NCBI GenBank assembly: GCA_963733395.1
Contig: CAVTCZ010000005.1
Location: forward strand, 310,001 to 374,000
Source: JADKAV01 sp963733395
GTDB taxonomy: Bacteria > Actinomycetota > Actinomycetes > S36-B12 > UBA10799
Direction: 5' to 3'
DNA: 64,000 nucleotides
Part shown: piece by piece, positions 33,572 through 44,745 of the stretch
How positions within the stretch are numbered: the first letter of the stretch is position 1
Layout: the number at the start of each line of letters is the position of its first letter
Notes under the pieces: generated by a model
The model's input: the letters and a program-made list of their open reading frames with translations, nothing else
The model's database searches: none
What the model was told of the DNA's origin: nothing
Program-made: the position numbers and the translations under genes

Positions 33572-34685
33572 GTGCACTATCTCGACCACGCTGCCACCAC
33601 CCCGTTGCGCCCGGAGGCGCTCGCGGCGATGCAGCGGCAGTGGGCGGAGGTCGGCAACCCCTCCAGCCTGCATGCAGCCGGTCGCCGTGCGCGACGTGTG
33701 GTGGAGGAGTCCCGGGAGGCGATCGCCGCGCGGATCGGCGCCAAGCCGGCCGACGTCATCTTCACCAGTGGCGGCACAGAGGCCGACAACCTCGCGCTCA
33801 AGGGCATCGCTCGCAGCGGCTCCAAGCGGCGGATCCTGGTCTCGGCGGTTGAGCACCACGCGGTGCTGGATCCGGCGCAGGCGCTGGCTGCCGAGGGCTT
33901 CATGGTCGAGGAGATCCCGGTCGATGCGCTGGGCCGGGTCGATGTAGCCGCGTTGGAGTCCGCGCTCGCCGACGATGTGGCGGTCGTGGCCATCATGTGG
34001 GCCAACAACGAGGTGGGGACGATCCAGCCCATGGCCGAGGTCGCCGAGATCTGCCGCAGGGCCGCCGTGCCGCTGCACTGCGATGCGGTGCAGGCCCTCG
34101 GACAAGTCGAACTCGATGTCGCCGACATCTCGTCGGTCGCGCTGTCTGCGCACAAGGTCGGCGGCCCGGTGGGGGTAGGAGCGCTGATCCTCGACCGCGA
34201 CCTGGCCGTCACGCCACTGGTGCACGGCGGCGGCCAGGAGCGCGACGTGCGCTCCGGAACCCTGGATACCGCAGGGATCGCGGGTTTCGCTGCGGCCCTG
34301 GCCGCGCCGAAGACCGGACCCGACGCCGCTGCGCGATGCGTTGATCGCCGGGGTGCGCGCCGTCGTGCCGGACGCTGTCCTCAACGGCGACCCGGTGGAC
34401 CGGTTGCCCAACAATGCGCACCTGTCTTTCCCGGGCTGTCCGGGGGATGCCCTGCTGATGCTCCTGGACGCGGCCGGAGTCGCCGTCTCCACGGGATCTG
34501 CGTGTACGGCCGGCATCCCCCAGCCGAGTCACGTACTCGTGGCCATGGGCGCCGACGATGCGACGGCCCGCTCCTCGCTGCGCTTCTCACTGGGGTGGAA
34601 CAGCACCCGGGCGGACGTGGACGCGGTGATCGCCGCGCTGCCGGCTGCGGTGGCGCGCGCGCGGCGTGCCGGGGGTGTCCGGTGA
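33572..34685 (+). CDS. iscS: Cysteine desulfurase (IscS/NifS type), frameshift in C-terminal third
   Basis: The start is GTG 33572 (VHYLDHAATTPLRPEAL). The class V aminotransferase fold shows FTSGGTEADNLALKG, HCDAVQALGQVELDV and the PLP lysine in LSAHKVGGPVGVGAL (near residue 193). The frame drifts after AAPKTGPDAA. Moving one base near 34317-34330 continues with LRDALIAGVRAVVPDAVLNGDP, LPNNAHLSFPGCPGDALL and the active-site Cys in STGSACTAGIPQPSHVL, ending at 34685. The full protein would be ~370 residues. It feeds sulfur to mnmA, whose GTG overlaps the stop (GTGA). Because the gene is normally indispensable, the shift is probably a sequence error. Confidence 0.88.
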
Positions 34686-35740
34686 GGGTGATCGCGGCCA
34701 TGTCCGGTGGGGTCGATTCGGCCGTGGCGGCCGCCCGTCTGGTCGATGCCGGACACGATGTGACGGGCGTCCACCTGGCGCTGGCGGAGAAGCGCTATGC
34801 CGGCGGCGGCCGCGGCTGCTGCACGCTCGAGGACGTGCACGACGCCCGGCGGGCGGCCGATGTCCTGGGCATCCCGTTCTACGTCTGGGACTTCGCCGAC
34901 CGTTTCCGGGAGACGGTCCTCGACGATTTCATCAACGAGTATCGCGAGGGCCGTACGCCCAACCCGTGCGTGAGCTGCAACCAGCACATCAAGTTCGCGG
35001 CGGTCCTGGACCGGGCGCAGGCGCTGGGCTTCGACGCTGTCGGCACCGGCCACTACGCCAGGTTGGTGACCGGTACCGACGGCGTGGAACTGCACCGGGC
35101 CGCCGACCCGGACAAGGACCAGTCCTACGTACTGGCGGTCCTCGACCAGCGACAGCTGGCAGCCTCCCTGCTGCCGTTGGGGGACAGCCACAAAACGCAG
35201 GTGCGCGAAGAGGCCGCTGCCCGCGGTCTGCTCGTCGCCGAGAAGCCGGACAGCCATGACATCTGTTTCATACCCGACGGCGACACCCGGGCGTTCCTGC
35301 GCGAACGCATCGGTGCGCAACAGGGGCCGATCGTCGACTCCGAAAGCGGGCAGACTCTGGGCACCCATCCGGGGGCGGTGGGGTTCACCGTCGGTCAGCG
35401 TCGCGGCCTGCATCTGCAACAGCCCGCCGCCGACGGCCGGCCCCGCTACGTGGTGGGCGTCGACATCGAGGACAACACCGTCTTCGTGGGCCCGCCAACG
35501 CGGTTGCGGGTGCGGGGGTTCACCGTGGACCGGTTGCGCTGGACCGGCGATCCGGTGACCCAGGCCGATGTCGAGGTTCAGATCCGCGCCCACGCGCAGG
35601 CGCTGCCGGCGCGACTGGACGGCGAGCGGATCGACCTGCTCGAGCAGCTGTCCGGGGTCGCCGCCGGCCAGATCGCGGTGTTCTACTCGGGCACCAGGGT
35701 GTTGGGGTGCGGCCGGATCCGCGCCACGTGGAGCGACTGA
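34682..35740 (+). CDS. mnmA: tRNA-specific 2-thiouridylase MnmA
   Basis: The 352-residue enzyme starts at GTG 34682. The PP-loop MSGGVDSAVAA binds ATP, and the catalytic cysteines are in NPCVSCNQHIKF (near 95) and DSHDICFIPDG (near 194). GFTVGQRRGLHLQ and VVGVDIEDNTVFVG belong to the central and C-terminal domains. It makes s2U34 in tRNA-Glu/Gln/Lys using sulfur from IscS; the iscS-mnmA pair matches Rv3025c-Rv3024c. Because of the indel in iscS the frame is continuous with the iscS N-terminus. That is accidental, not a fusion. Confidence 0.94.
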   Translation: MRVIAAMSGGVDSAVAAARLVDAGHDVTGVHLALAEKRYAGGGRGCCTLEDVHDARRAADVLGIPFYVWDFADRFRETVLDDFINEYREGRTPNPCVSCNQHIKFAAVLDRAQALGFDAVGTGHYARLVTGTDGVELHRAADPDKDQSYVLAVLDQRQLAASLLPLGDSHKTQVREEAAARGLLVAEKPDSHDICFIPDGDTRAFLRERIGAQQGPIVDSESGQTLGTHPGAVGFTVGQRRGLHLQQPAADGRPRYVVGVDIEDNTVFVGPPTRLRVRGFTVDRLRWTGDPVTQADVEVQIRAHAQALPARLDGERIDLLEQLSGVAAGQIAVFYSGTRVLGCGRIRATWSD

Positions 35741-36527
35741 CGACGCTCGCGGTTTGGGGACCCCGCCGGTCGGGGGAGTCCGCAGGGTGGCAGCGACCTG
35801 GGCCCGCGGCCGCCCACAGTCGCGCAGTACCGCGACCGCCCGCGGGAATCCGAAGCGCGACCTGGGGGCTCACGTCCTCCCGCTCAGCACCTGGCTCAGA
35901 GTCCATCGGCATCGGTGTGCGGATGTCGAATGCCGCACTCACCATCCGGATCGTCGAGGTGACCACAATGCACAGCACCTCGGCCACGAGTAGATCCCCG
36001 ACCGTCCAGAACACGGTCATGAAGGTCAGCGCCCCGACCAGCGCTGCTGCTGCCAGCCATCGACCGGGCAGCAGCAGGCTGACCCGTTCGCCGCAGAACA
36101 GGTCCCGCAGGACTCCGCCCCCGGTTGCGGTGATCACCGCAACCAGGATCGCGGAGCCGAAACTGAGGCCGTCGCTGAGTGCCTTCGTCGCGCCGACCAG
36201 TACCCAGACCCCGATGAACAAGCCGTCGATGACTTCCATCAACATGGTCGCCCGGGCGAAGAAGCTGGAGAAGATCCAGCCGAACGCGGCCCCCACCATG
36301 GCGTAGACGAGGAACAGCGGCGAGGTGAGGAATACCGGTGGGCCGGAGACCAGCAGGATGTCCCGGATGACGCCGCCGCCGAGGGCCCCGCAGAAGGCCA
36401 CCACCAGGATGCCCATCACGTCCATGTGCCGGCGCCGTGCGTGCAACGCCCCGGAGATGGCGCCCACGGTGATGGCCAGTGCGTCGAGGGAACTCGGCAG
36501 CGCCAGGGTCTGGATGGGGTCAGCCAT
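35520..36527 (-). CDS. TRIC-type cation channel family protein (UPF0126), C-terminus probably over-extended
   Basis: The first ~210 residues form the UPF0126/TRIC fold: SLDALAITVGAISGALHARR, MGILVVAFCGALGGGVIRDIL, LMEVIDGLFIGVWVLVGATKAL and ITATGGGVLRDLFCGE, with two repeats of the GGG..RD motif and about seven TM helices. Prokaryotic TRIC proteins are K+/cation channels. Beyond TPMPMDSEPGAEREDVSP the frame runs through Arg/Pro-rich sequence antisense to the 3' end of mnmA for ~220 nt. Stops at 35870, 35884 and 35896 in the other frames suggest that an indel hides the true end near 35870-35900. Start ATG 36527. Confidence 0.78.
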   Translation of the reverse strand: MADPIQTLALPSSLDALAITVGAISGALHARRRHMDVMGILVVAFCGALGGGVIRDILLVSGPPVFLTSPLFLVYAMVGAAFGWIFSSFFARATMLMEVIDGLFIGVWVLVGATKALSDGLSFGSAILVAVITATGGGVLRDLFCGERVSLLLPGRWLAAAALVGALTFMTVFWTVGDLLVAEVLCIVVTSTIRMVSAAFDIRTPMPMDSEPGAEREDVSPQVALRIPAGGRGTARLWAAAGPGRCHPADSPDRRGPQTASVVSRSTWRGSGRTPTPWCPSRTPRSGRRRPRTAARAGRSARRPVAPAAPARGRGSEPRHRPGSPDRRSSATGPR

Positions 36528-37203
36528 CGTCGGTCCCTTGCCGCTTTCCCCAGTAGGACCACACCCGGTCGGAAAGGTCGTCGGCCGGCCGGGTCTCCCA
36601 GTCCCAGAGCAGCGCCACGATACGTGTGGCGAAGACCACCAGGATCACGATGATCTGGGAGAGCAGAGGTTGGCGCGTCCAGCTCTCCAGCAGTACGTAC
36701 AAGGCCGATCCGCCCAGGGCGATGACGCCGAGGAACACCCCCGGGCGCAGCAGTTGCGGCGCATCGCCGCCCAGGATGTCCCGGAGCAAGGGGCCGGCGG
36801 TGGCCACGATGGTGCCCACAGCGATAGCCGAGAGGGCCCCGAGGCCGGCCCGCAGCGCGCTGTCGGTGCCGACGGTCGCCAGCAGCCCCATCGCCAGCGC
36901 CTCGAGGGCGAGCAGCGCCCGATCGAAGCGGGCGATGTAGCCGGCGAAGAAGAAGCCGATGACCGCCGCCACCACGGCCGACCAGATGAACGCGTTGTCC
37001 CGCAGGACGATCGGCCCCCGGGCGAGCAGGATGTCGCGCAACAACAGCCCGCCGAGGCCGGTGGTGACGGACAGCGCCAGGACCCCGATGACATCGAAAC
37101 CGCGGCGGGCCGCGTACGTGGCCCCGGCCACCCCACCGACGACCACGGCCAGGTACAGCGTCCAGTTGGGCAGCGCGGTCGCTCCCGTATAGACCTCCGG
37201 CAT
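36520..37203 (-). CDS. TRIC-type cation channel family protein (UPF0126), second copy
   Basis: The 227-residue membrane protein runs from ATG 37203 (MPEVYTGATALPNWTLYLAVV). Repeated motifs TTGLGGLLLRDILLARGP and VATAGPLLRDILGGDAPQLL are the two TRIC half-repeats. The C-terminus ILVVFATRIVALLWDWETRP is typical. Its stop overlaps the start of the next UPF0126 gene by 8 nt, so the two paralogues are coupled. TRIC channels are homotrimers; two adjacent paralogues could form mixed complexes, which is inference. Confidence 0.85.
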   Translation of the reverse strand: MPEVYTGATALPNWTLYLAVVVGGVAGATYAARRGFDVIGVLALSVTTGLGGLLLRDILLARGPIVLRDNAFIWSAVVAAVIGFFFAGYIARFDRALLALEALAMGLLATVGTDSALRAGLGALSAIAVGTIVATAGPLLRDILGGDAPQLLRPGVFLGVIALGGSALYVLLESWTRQPLLSQIIVILVVFATRIVALLWDWETRPADDLSDRVWSYWGKRQGTDDG

Positions 37204-37232
37204 GCGCCCACCGTAACGACCGGCCGGAGGGT

Positions 37233-37537
37233 GATGTCGCGGCGGGTTGGTCGGGTAGTCCGCCGGGGGCAGATTGCGCACGGGTCAAGCATCTTGTCGG
37301 CTGCGCATTCTGCCGGTGTCACGAGTCGGAGGGGTTGATGTCGCGGCGGGTTGGTCGGGTGGTCCGCGGGGGCAGATTGCGCACGGGTCAAGCATCTTGC
37401 CGGCTGCGCATTCTGCCGGTGTCACGAGTCGGAGGGTTGATGTCGCGGCGGGTTGGTCGGGTGGTCCGCCGGGGGCAGATTGCGCACGGGTCAAGCATCT
37501 TGTCGGCTGCGCATTCTGCCGGTGTCACGAGTCGGAG
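37233..37537. repeat. Three tandem ~103-bp repeats, each with a 45-bp palindromic element
   Basis: Units begin at 37233, 37337 and 37439 (spacing 104 and 102 bp) with GATGTCGCGGCGGGTTGG and end near CACGAGTCGGAG. They differ by only a few bases. Each contains a 45-bp element (37269-37313, 37372-37416, 37475-37519) with ends GCAGATTGCGCA and TGCGCATTCTGC, complementary except one mismatch. The elements share length and left terminus with those at 5517-5561 and 5654-5698. The 405-bp gap 37204-37608 between divergent genes otherwise holds only the start region of the MetE-like gene. Imperfect copies without spacers exclude a CRISPR array. Confidence 0.85.
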
Positions 37538-37608
37538 GCGCTCGGCGTTCGGGTCGGCGACCGCAAACCGACTGGCGGCCGACGCCGGTGACTGTGAAAC
37601 CATGAGCC

Positions 37609-38514
37609 GTGCCGATCACGTTGTCCGCTCCCGTCACCCTCACCGGCATCGGGTCCGTCCCGGGTACGGACGTGGCCCATTGGCCGGCCCGCATCGCCGA
37701 CCAACTGCCCGACCTCCCGCATGTCCCGGAGTTGCCGCAGCGGGGCCCGGGCGCTGACATGATCGGCCGCACGCTGGGCCTGCTCAGTCGGACCAGCCCG
37801 GACTTCTCGGCCTCCACGACCGTGACCGGCTGGGAACTCACCGCGTCGGTACGCGACATGCGGCGGGCCCGTTCGCTGCTCAACGAGGACCTCGATGTGG
37901 TGGAGCAGGCCTGGGCCGGGCACACCGGGGCGGCCAAGCAGCAACTCGCCGGGCCCTACACGATCGCCGCCGCCGTCGAGCGCAAAGGACGCAAACTGCT
38001 GGCCGATCCGGGTTTGTTGCGGGATCTGATCGCGGTCTGGAAACAGACGGCGGCCGAGCACCGGGAGGAGTTGTCCCGACGGGTGCCCGCGACCTGGTTG
38101 CTGCAGATGGACGAACCCTCGCTGCCGACCGTGGTGGCCGGAGGGGTGAGCACGGTCAGCGGTATGGGTTCCTACCCCGCGGTGGCGCCCGACCTGGCAC
38201 TCGGGGCCGATCTGATCCACTGCTGTGCCGCCGGACCTCCGTACGCGCGGATGCGCGGCCTGGGGGGCATCCTCTTCGACTTGTCGCTGCACCGTGGGGC
38301 TGAGGACGAGATCCTGGCGGAGTTGTCCACCGCGGGAACCGTCTTGGGTTTCGGCGTGTCACCGGTTGCCGGTAGCGTCCGAAGCGTGCTGGATTTCTTC
38401 GACCGCACGGGCCTGCCGCCCGCCCCCATGCTGGTCACGCCGCCTTGCGGGATGGTCGCTGACTACGCTCCCTGGCGGCCGATCGTCGACGAGCTCACCG
38501 AACGGTTCAGCTGA
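37609..38514 (+). CDS. MetE C-terminal-like / UROD-superfamily protein (Rv3015c-like)
   Basis: The 301-residue protein starts at GTG 37609. It resembles the C-terminal barrel of cobalamin-independent methionine synthase: GIGSVPGTDVAHW, KQQLAGPYTIAAAVERKG, WLLQMDEPSLPTVVAG, DLIHCCAAGPPYARM and MLVTPPCGMVADYAPW. His/Cys in LIHCCA and the Cys in PPCGM may be zinc ligands. It sits directly before ligA with a TGATG overlap, as Rv3015c sits before ligA in mycobacteria. It is too short for methionine synthase, so methyl transfer from another donor is only a guess. Confidence 0.8.
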   Translation: MPITLSAPVTLTGIGSVPGTDVAHWPARIADQLPDLPHVPELPQRGPGADMIGRTLGLLSRTSPDFSASTTVTGWELTASVRDMRRARSLLNEDLDVVEQAWAGHTGAAKQQLAGPYTIAAAVERKGRKLLADPGLLRDLIAVWKQTAAEHREELSRRVPATWLLQMDEPSLPTVVAGGVSTVSGMGSYPAVAPDLALGADLIHCCAAGPPYARMRGLGGILFDLSLHRGAEDEILAELSTAGTVLGFGVSPVAGSVRSVLDFFDRTGLPPAPMLVTPPCGMVADYAPWRPIVDELTERFS

Positions 38515-40620
38515 TGCCGGCCGGTCCGACCCAGGCAGATCGGCAGCGCTGGGAGGAGTTGGTCGCGCAGATCGAGCAGGCGCGGTACGAGTACTACCAG
38601 AAGGACGCCCCGACGCTGTCGGATGCCGAGTACGACGCCTACTTCGTGCAGTTGCAGCGGTTGGAGGAGCAGTTCCCGGAACTGCAGAAGGCCGACTCGC
38701 CGACGCAGACCGTGGGCGGCGACCGATCGGAGATGTTCGAACCGGTCGAGCATCTCGAGCGGATGATGAGTCTGGACAACGCGTTCGGGCTCGAGGAGTT
38801 CGGCGTGTGGGCCACCCGCATCGAGCGGGACCTGGAGGAGATCCCGCAGATGCTGTGCGAGCTCAAGATCGACGGGTTGGCAGTCGACCTGGTCTACCGC
38901 AACGGTCGGCTCGCGACGCTGGCCACCCGCGGGGACGGCCGGGTGGGCGAGGACGTGACCTACAACGCACGGTTCATTCCGGCGATCCCGCAACACCTGG
39001 TGGGGGCGCCGCCACTTGTGGAGGTGCGCGGCGAGGTCTACTTCCCGGTGGTGGAGTTCGCCGCGCTCAACGAGCAGATGCTCGAGCTGGGCCGTTCGCC
39101 GTTCGCCAATCCGCGCAATGCCGGAGCGGGCACCTTGCGGCAGCGGGTGGACCGGCGGCTGGCCGAGATCGCCGAGCGGGAGGCGTCCGGAAAGAAGGTC
39201 TCGGACAAGGCGCGGGCCGAGGTCGAGCGCGGGATCTCGGCGTTGGGCAGGCTGCGGTTGATCGTGCACGGGCTCGGGGTGATCGAGGGGCAGCGGCCGC
39301 AGCGGTTGTCGCAGGCCTACGAGTGGCTGGCGGCGTGGGGCCTGCCGGTGTCCGAGCAGGTGCGGGTGGCGCCGACGCTGGCCGAGGTCGAGGCGTATGT
39401 CACGCAGTTCGAAGCCAGGCGGCATTCCCTCGAGCCACGAGATCGACGGGGTTGTGGTGAAGGTCGACGATCTCGGCGTCCAGCAGCGATTGGGTGCCAC
39501 GTCCCGGGCGCCCCGCTGGGCGATCGCGGTGAAGTACCCGCCGGAGGTCGTGCGCACCCGACTGCTGGACATCGCCGTCAATGTCGGGCGGACCGGTCGG
39601 GTCACCCCGTTCGCGGTGATGAAGCCGGTGCGGGTGTCCGGAACCACGGTGTCGATGGCCACGCTGCACAACGCCAGCGAGGTCAAGCGCAAGGGCGTGC
39701 TGATCGGGGACATGGTCTTCCTGCGCAAGGCCGGCGAGATCATCCCGGAGGTGATCGGGCCGGTGGTGGAGGAACGCGACGGATCCGAGCGGGAGTTCGT
39801 GATGCCCACGCACTGCCCCGCGTGCGGGACGCCGCTGGCGCCGGCCAAGGAAGGCGACGTGGACATCCGCTGCCCCAACGCGCGGTCGTGTCCGTCGCAG
39901 TTGCGGGAACGGCTCAACCACGTCGGGAGTCGCGGCGCATTGGACATCGAAGGGCTGGGCTGGAAGTCCGCCAGCGCCCTGCTGGACGATGAGTTGGTCA
40001 CCGACGAGGGCGACCTGTTCGATGTGGACGAGGCCGTGTTGCTGCGTTCGCCGTTCTTCACCCGGTCCGGGCACGAGCTGACGGAGAACGCCAAGGTGCT
40101 GCTCGCGCAGTTACAGGCGGCGCGGTCCCGGCCGTTGTGGCGGGTTCTGGTGGCGCTTTCGATCCGGCACGTCGGACCGACCGCGGCGCAGGCGCTGGCC
40201 CGATCCTTCGGGAGTATGGACGCGATCCGGGCGGCCTCCGACGAGGATCTGTCCTCGGTGGACGGGGTCGGTCCGACCATCGCCGAGGCGCTGCACGAAT
40301 GGTTCGCGGTCGACTGGCATGCCCGGGTGGTCGACAAGTGGGCCGCCGCCGGAGTGCGGATGGCCGACGAGCGGGCCGACCAGCCGGGACCGTTGACCGG
40401 CAAGACCCTGGTCATCACCGGCACCTTGACGGGCTGGAGCCGCGACGATCTCACCGAGCGGCTGCAGGCGCTCGGCGCCAAGGTCACGGGATCGGTGTCG
40501 AAGAAGACCGACTACCTCATCGCCGGTGAGAACGCCGGCTCCAAGTTCGCGAAGGCGCAGAGCCTGGGGGTACCGATTCTCTCCGAGGACCGGCTCGCCG
40601 ACCTCGGGGTGGAGCTCTAG
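38514..40620 (+). CDS. ligA: NAD-dependent DNA ligase LigA, single apparent frameshift
   Basis: The start is ATG 38514, sharing its A with the preceding stop. The N-terminal domain is YYQKDAPTLSDAEYDAYF, the adenylation site LCELKIDGLAVDLVYRNG has the nucleophile Lys, and RGEVYFPVVEF follows. At 39430-39440 one extra base breaks EARRHSL and HEIDGVVVKVDDLG into two frames. The rest reads normally: the OB fold, the Zn finger (CPACGTPL ... CPNARSCPS), HhH motifs (LSSVDGVGPTIAEAL) and the BRCT domain (GKTLVITGTLTGWSRDDLTE). The repaired length is ~700 residues. LigA seals Okazaki fragments and is essential, so the shift is almost surely a sequence error. Confidence 0.93.
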
Positions 40621-41375
40621 GCGCGTTCCTCGGCGATGCTGTTGGCGCCGTCGACGACCAGACACTGCCCGCTGGTGTAGGCGGCGCCCGGGCTGCAGAG
40701 CCAGGCGATCGCGGCGGCCACCTCCGCCGGCGTGCCGCTGCGGCCGACTGGGGTCTTCGCGCCCTGCCGGGCCTCGTCGGCGGTCTGCGATCCGGTGGCG
40801 ATCCACCCCGGTGCGACCGCGTTCACCGTGACACCGTCGGCCGCGAAGTCCAGCGCCATGGAACGGGTGAGCCCCACCATCGCCGCTTTGGCGGCGGCGT
40901 AGACCGGGTCGTTGCGCATCGCCATCACCGGGCCGGTCACGCTGGCGACGTTGACCACCCGGCCCCATCCGCGCGCCACCATCGCCGGCAGTACGTGGCG
41001 GCTGACCAGGAACGCCGTGTCCAGGTTGCGCGCCAGCCCGGCCCGCCAGGTGTCCAGATCCATCGTGGTCAGGGCGCCGGCCTCGAAGTCCGCTCCGACG
41101 CTGATCATGCCGGCGTTGTTGACGAGGATGTCCACATCGCCGGGGAGTCCTCGGACCTGGTCCTCGACGGTCAGGTCCGCCACCACGGAACTGGCGTCGA
41201 AGCCCGCAGCGCGCAAATGGCCGGCCCGTTCGTGGATCCGCTCGGTCGTGGCGGTGAGCACGACGCTGGCGCCCAGCGCGCACAAGGCCTCCGCCGTGGC
41301 GAAACCGATGCCGTGCGGTGACCCCGCGCCGGTGACCAAGGCGGTGCGTCCTGACATGTCGAAGGCGGCGATCAT
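40617..41375 (-). CDS. Short-chain dehydrogenase/reductase
   Basis: A 252-residue classical SDR. The cofactor loop is TALVTGAGSPHGIGFATAE, the structural motif ILVNNAGMIS, and the catalytic Ser and Tyr-Lys are in VVNVASVTG and YAAAKAAMVG. APGWIATGSQTADEA matches 3-oxoacyl-ACP reductase-like enzymes. ATG 41375 or ATG 41357 may be the start. The stop codon shares CTAG with the ligA stop on the other strand. The substrate is unknown. Confidence 0.86.
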   Translation of the reverse strand: MIAAFDMSGRTALVTGAGSPHGIGFATAEALCALGASVVLTATTERIHERAGHLRAAGFDASSVVADLTVEDQVRGLPGDVDILVNNAGMISVGADFEAGALTTMDLDTWRAGLARNLDTAFLVSRHVLPAMVARGWGRVVNVASVTGPVMAMRNDPVYAAAKAAMVGLTRSMALDFAADGVTVNAVAPGWIATGSQTADEARQGAKTPVGRSGTPAEVAAAIAWLCSPGAAYTSGQCLVVDGANSIAEERA

Positions 41376-41486
41376 GGCCCGAGGCTAGTGGCGCCGGGGC
41401 CGTGGTGGTGCGGGACTCGGCTGCGCGGGTGGCCGGCCGGGGTCCACCGCCCCCACCGCCGGGCGCCCCCTCCGTAGACTGACCGC

Positions 41487-41783
41487 ATGCCCGCAATCTC
41501 CCGCGACGACGTCGCGCATCTGGCGCGACTGGCGCGTCTGGATCTCGACGACCACGAACTCGTGCATTACGCCGAACAACTCGACGTCATCCTGACCGCG
41601 GTGCAGCGGGTCAGCGAGGTCGCCGCCGACGATGTCGAGCCGATGTCGCATCCGGTGGCGATCGACAACGTCTTCCGTCCTGATCAGCGCACGCCCGGAC
41701 TGACGGCCGAGCAGGCCCTCTCGGGTGCCCCGGCGGTCGAGGACGAACGATTCCGGGTACCGCGCATCCTGGACGAGGAGTAG
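41487..41783 (+). CDS. gatC: Asp/Glu-tRNA amidotransferase subunit C
   Basis: The 98-residue GatC shows VAHLARLARLDLDDHELVHYAEQLDVIL, VEPMSHPVAIDNVFRPDQ and RFRVPRILDE, the standard family pattern. It stabilises GatA-GatB in the complex that converts Glu-tRNA(Gln) and Asp-tRNA(Asn). It is the first gene of gatC-gatA-gatB, with gatA starting 4 nt after its stop. Confidence 0.95.
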   Translation: MPAISRDDVAHLARLARLDLDDHELVHYAEQLDVILTAVQRVSEVAADDVEPMSHPVAIDNVFRPDQRTPGLTAEQALSGAPAVEDERFRVPRILDEE

Positions 41784-41787
41784 CCAC

Positions 41788-43247
<1,460 letters not shown>

Positions 43248-43248
<1 letters not shown>

Positions 43249-44732
43249 TGTTCGAGCAGGCGGTGGCGAAGTTCGACCCGGTCCTCGGCCTCGAGGTGCA
43301 TGTGGAGTTGAACACCGAGACGAAGATGTTCTGCGGTTGCCCGACCACCTTCGGCGGGCAACCCAACTCCCAGGTGTGCCCGGTCTGTCTGGGCCTGCCG
43401 GGATCCCTGCCGGTGGTCAACGCCACCGCGGTGGAATCGGCCATGCGTATCGGGCTGGCGCTCAACTGCAGCATCGCGCCGTGGTCGCGGTTCGCGCGGA
43501 AGAACTACTTCTACCCGGACATGCCGAAGAACTACCAGATCTCGCAGTACGACGAGCCGATCGCGGTCGATGGGTTCCTCGAGGTCGAGGTGGAGGGCAA
43601 GCCGTACCGCATCGGGATCGAACGCGCCCACATGGAGGAGGACACCGGCAAGTCGTTGCACGTCGGAGGCGCCACCGGTCGCATCCACGGCGCCGACTAC
43701 TCGCTGGTGGACTACAACCGGGCGGGGATCCCGCTCATCGAGATCGTCACCAAGCCCATCACCGGCACCGGCGACAAGGCGCCGGAGGTGGCCCGCGCCT
43801 ACGTCACGGCGTTGCGGGACGTGCTGCGGGCGCTGCGGGTGTCCGATGTCCGGATGGAGCAGGGGTCCCTGCGCTGTGACGCCAACGTGTCCCTGCGGCC
43901 CGGTGCCGACGCACCCTTCGGGACCCGGACCGAGACGAAGAACGTCAACTCCTTGCGATCGGTGGAGCGGGCGGTCCGCTACGAGATCGAGCGGCAGGCG
44001 GACATCCTCGAAGGCGGCGGCAGGATCGTGCAGGAGACCCGCCACTGGCACGAGGACACCGGCAAGACCACCGCCGGTCGCACGAAGGAGGAGGCGGAGG
44101 ACTACCGCTACTTCCCGGAACCGGATCTGGCCCCCGTCGCCGCGTCCGCGGAATGGGTCGAGCAACTGCGCGCAACCCTGCCGGAGCCACCCGCGCAGCG
44201 GCGGGCCCGCTTGCAGCAGCTGTGGGGGTTCACGGACCTGGAGATGCGCGACGTGGTCAACGCCGAAGCGGTGGAGTTGATCGAACTCACGGTCACCGCG
44301 GGGGCGACTGCGGCCGGTGCGAAGAAGTGGTGGCTCGGCGAGTTGGCCCGGCGCAGCAACGACAGCGGTGTCGCGTTGGCCGATCTGGCGATCGACCCCG
44401 CCGCGGTGGCCCGGATCGAGGTACTCGTCGGGTCGGGGTCGCTCAACGACAAGATGGCCCGGCAGGTCATCGACGGCATCCTCGCCGGTGAGGGAACCGC
44501 CGACGAGGTGGTGGCCGCGCGAGGTCTGGCGATGGTGTCCGACGAAGGTGCCCTGACCGCGGCCGTCGACGAGGCGCTGGCCGCCAATCCCGATGTCGCC
44601 GAGAAGGTCCGCGGCGGGAAGGTGGCCGCGGTAGGTGCCCTGGTCGGCGCAGTGATGAAGAGCACCCGTGGCCAGGCAGATGCCGGCCGGGTGCGGGAGT
44701 TGCTGCTGGAGCGACTCGGCGTCGAACAGTGA
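43248..44732 (+). CDS. gatB: Asp/Glu-tRNA amidotransferase subunit B
   Basis: From ATG 43248 the protein has 494 residues. FDPVLGLEVHVELNTETKMFCGCPTTFG, NSQVCPVCLGLPGSLPVVN, EDTGKSLHVGG and DYNRAGIPLIEIVTKP are GatB signatures, including the zinc cysteines. The C-terminal tRNA-binding GatB/YqeY domain follows from ~330. It phosphorylates and amidates mischarged aminoacyl-tRNA in the GatCAB complex. Confidence 0.95.
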
Positions 44733-44745
44733 GCGGGGGCGGGGC

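Noticed and set aside
33572..35740. A single 722-codon frame suggesting an IscS-MnmA fusion protein
   Set aside because: The middle third is nonsense. The proper IscS C-terminus with its active-site Cys is in another frame, and MnmA has its own GTG start at 34682. It is an indel artefact.
37233..37537. Possible CRISPR array
   Set aside because: Units are ~103 bp, nearly identical along their full length and without unique spacers; no cas genes are nearby.
39400..39460. Programmed ribosomal frameshift in ligA
   Set aside because: There is no slippery heptamer or strong downstream structure, and LigA is not known to use frameshifting; an indel error is simpler.
40617..40620. Shared CTAG of the ligA and SDR stop codons
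   Set aside because: A harmless tail-to-tail overlap common in compact genomes.
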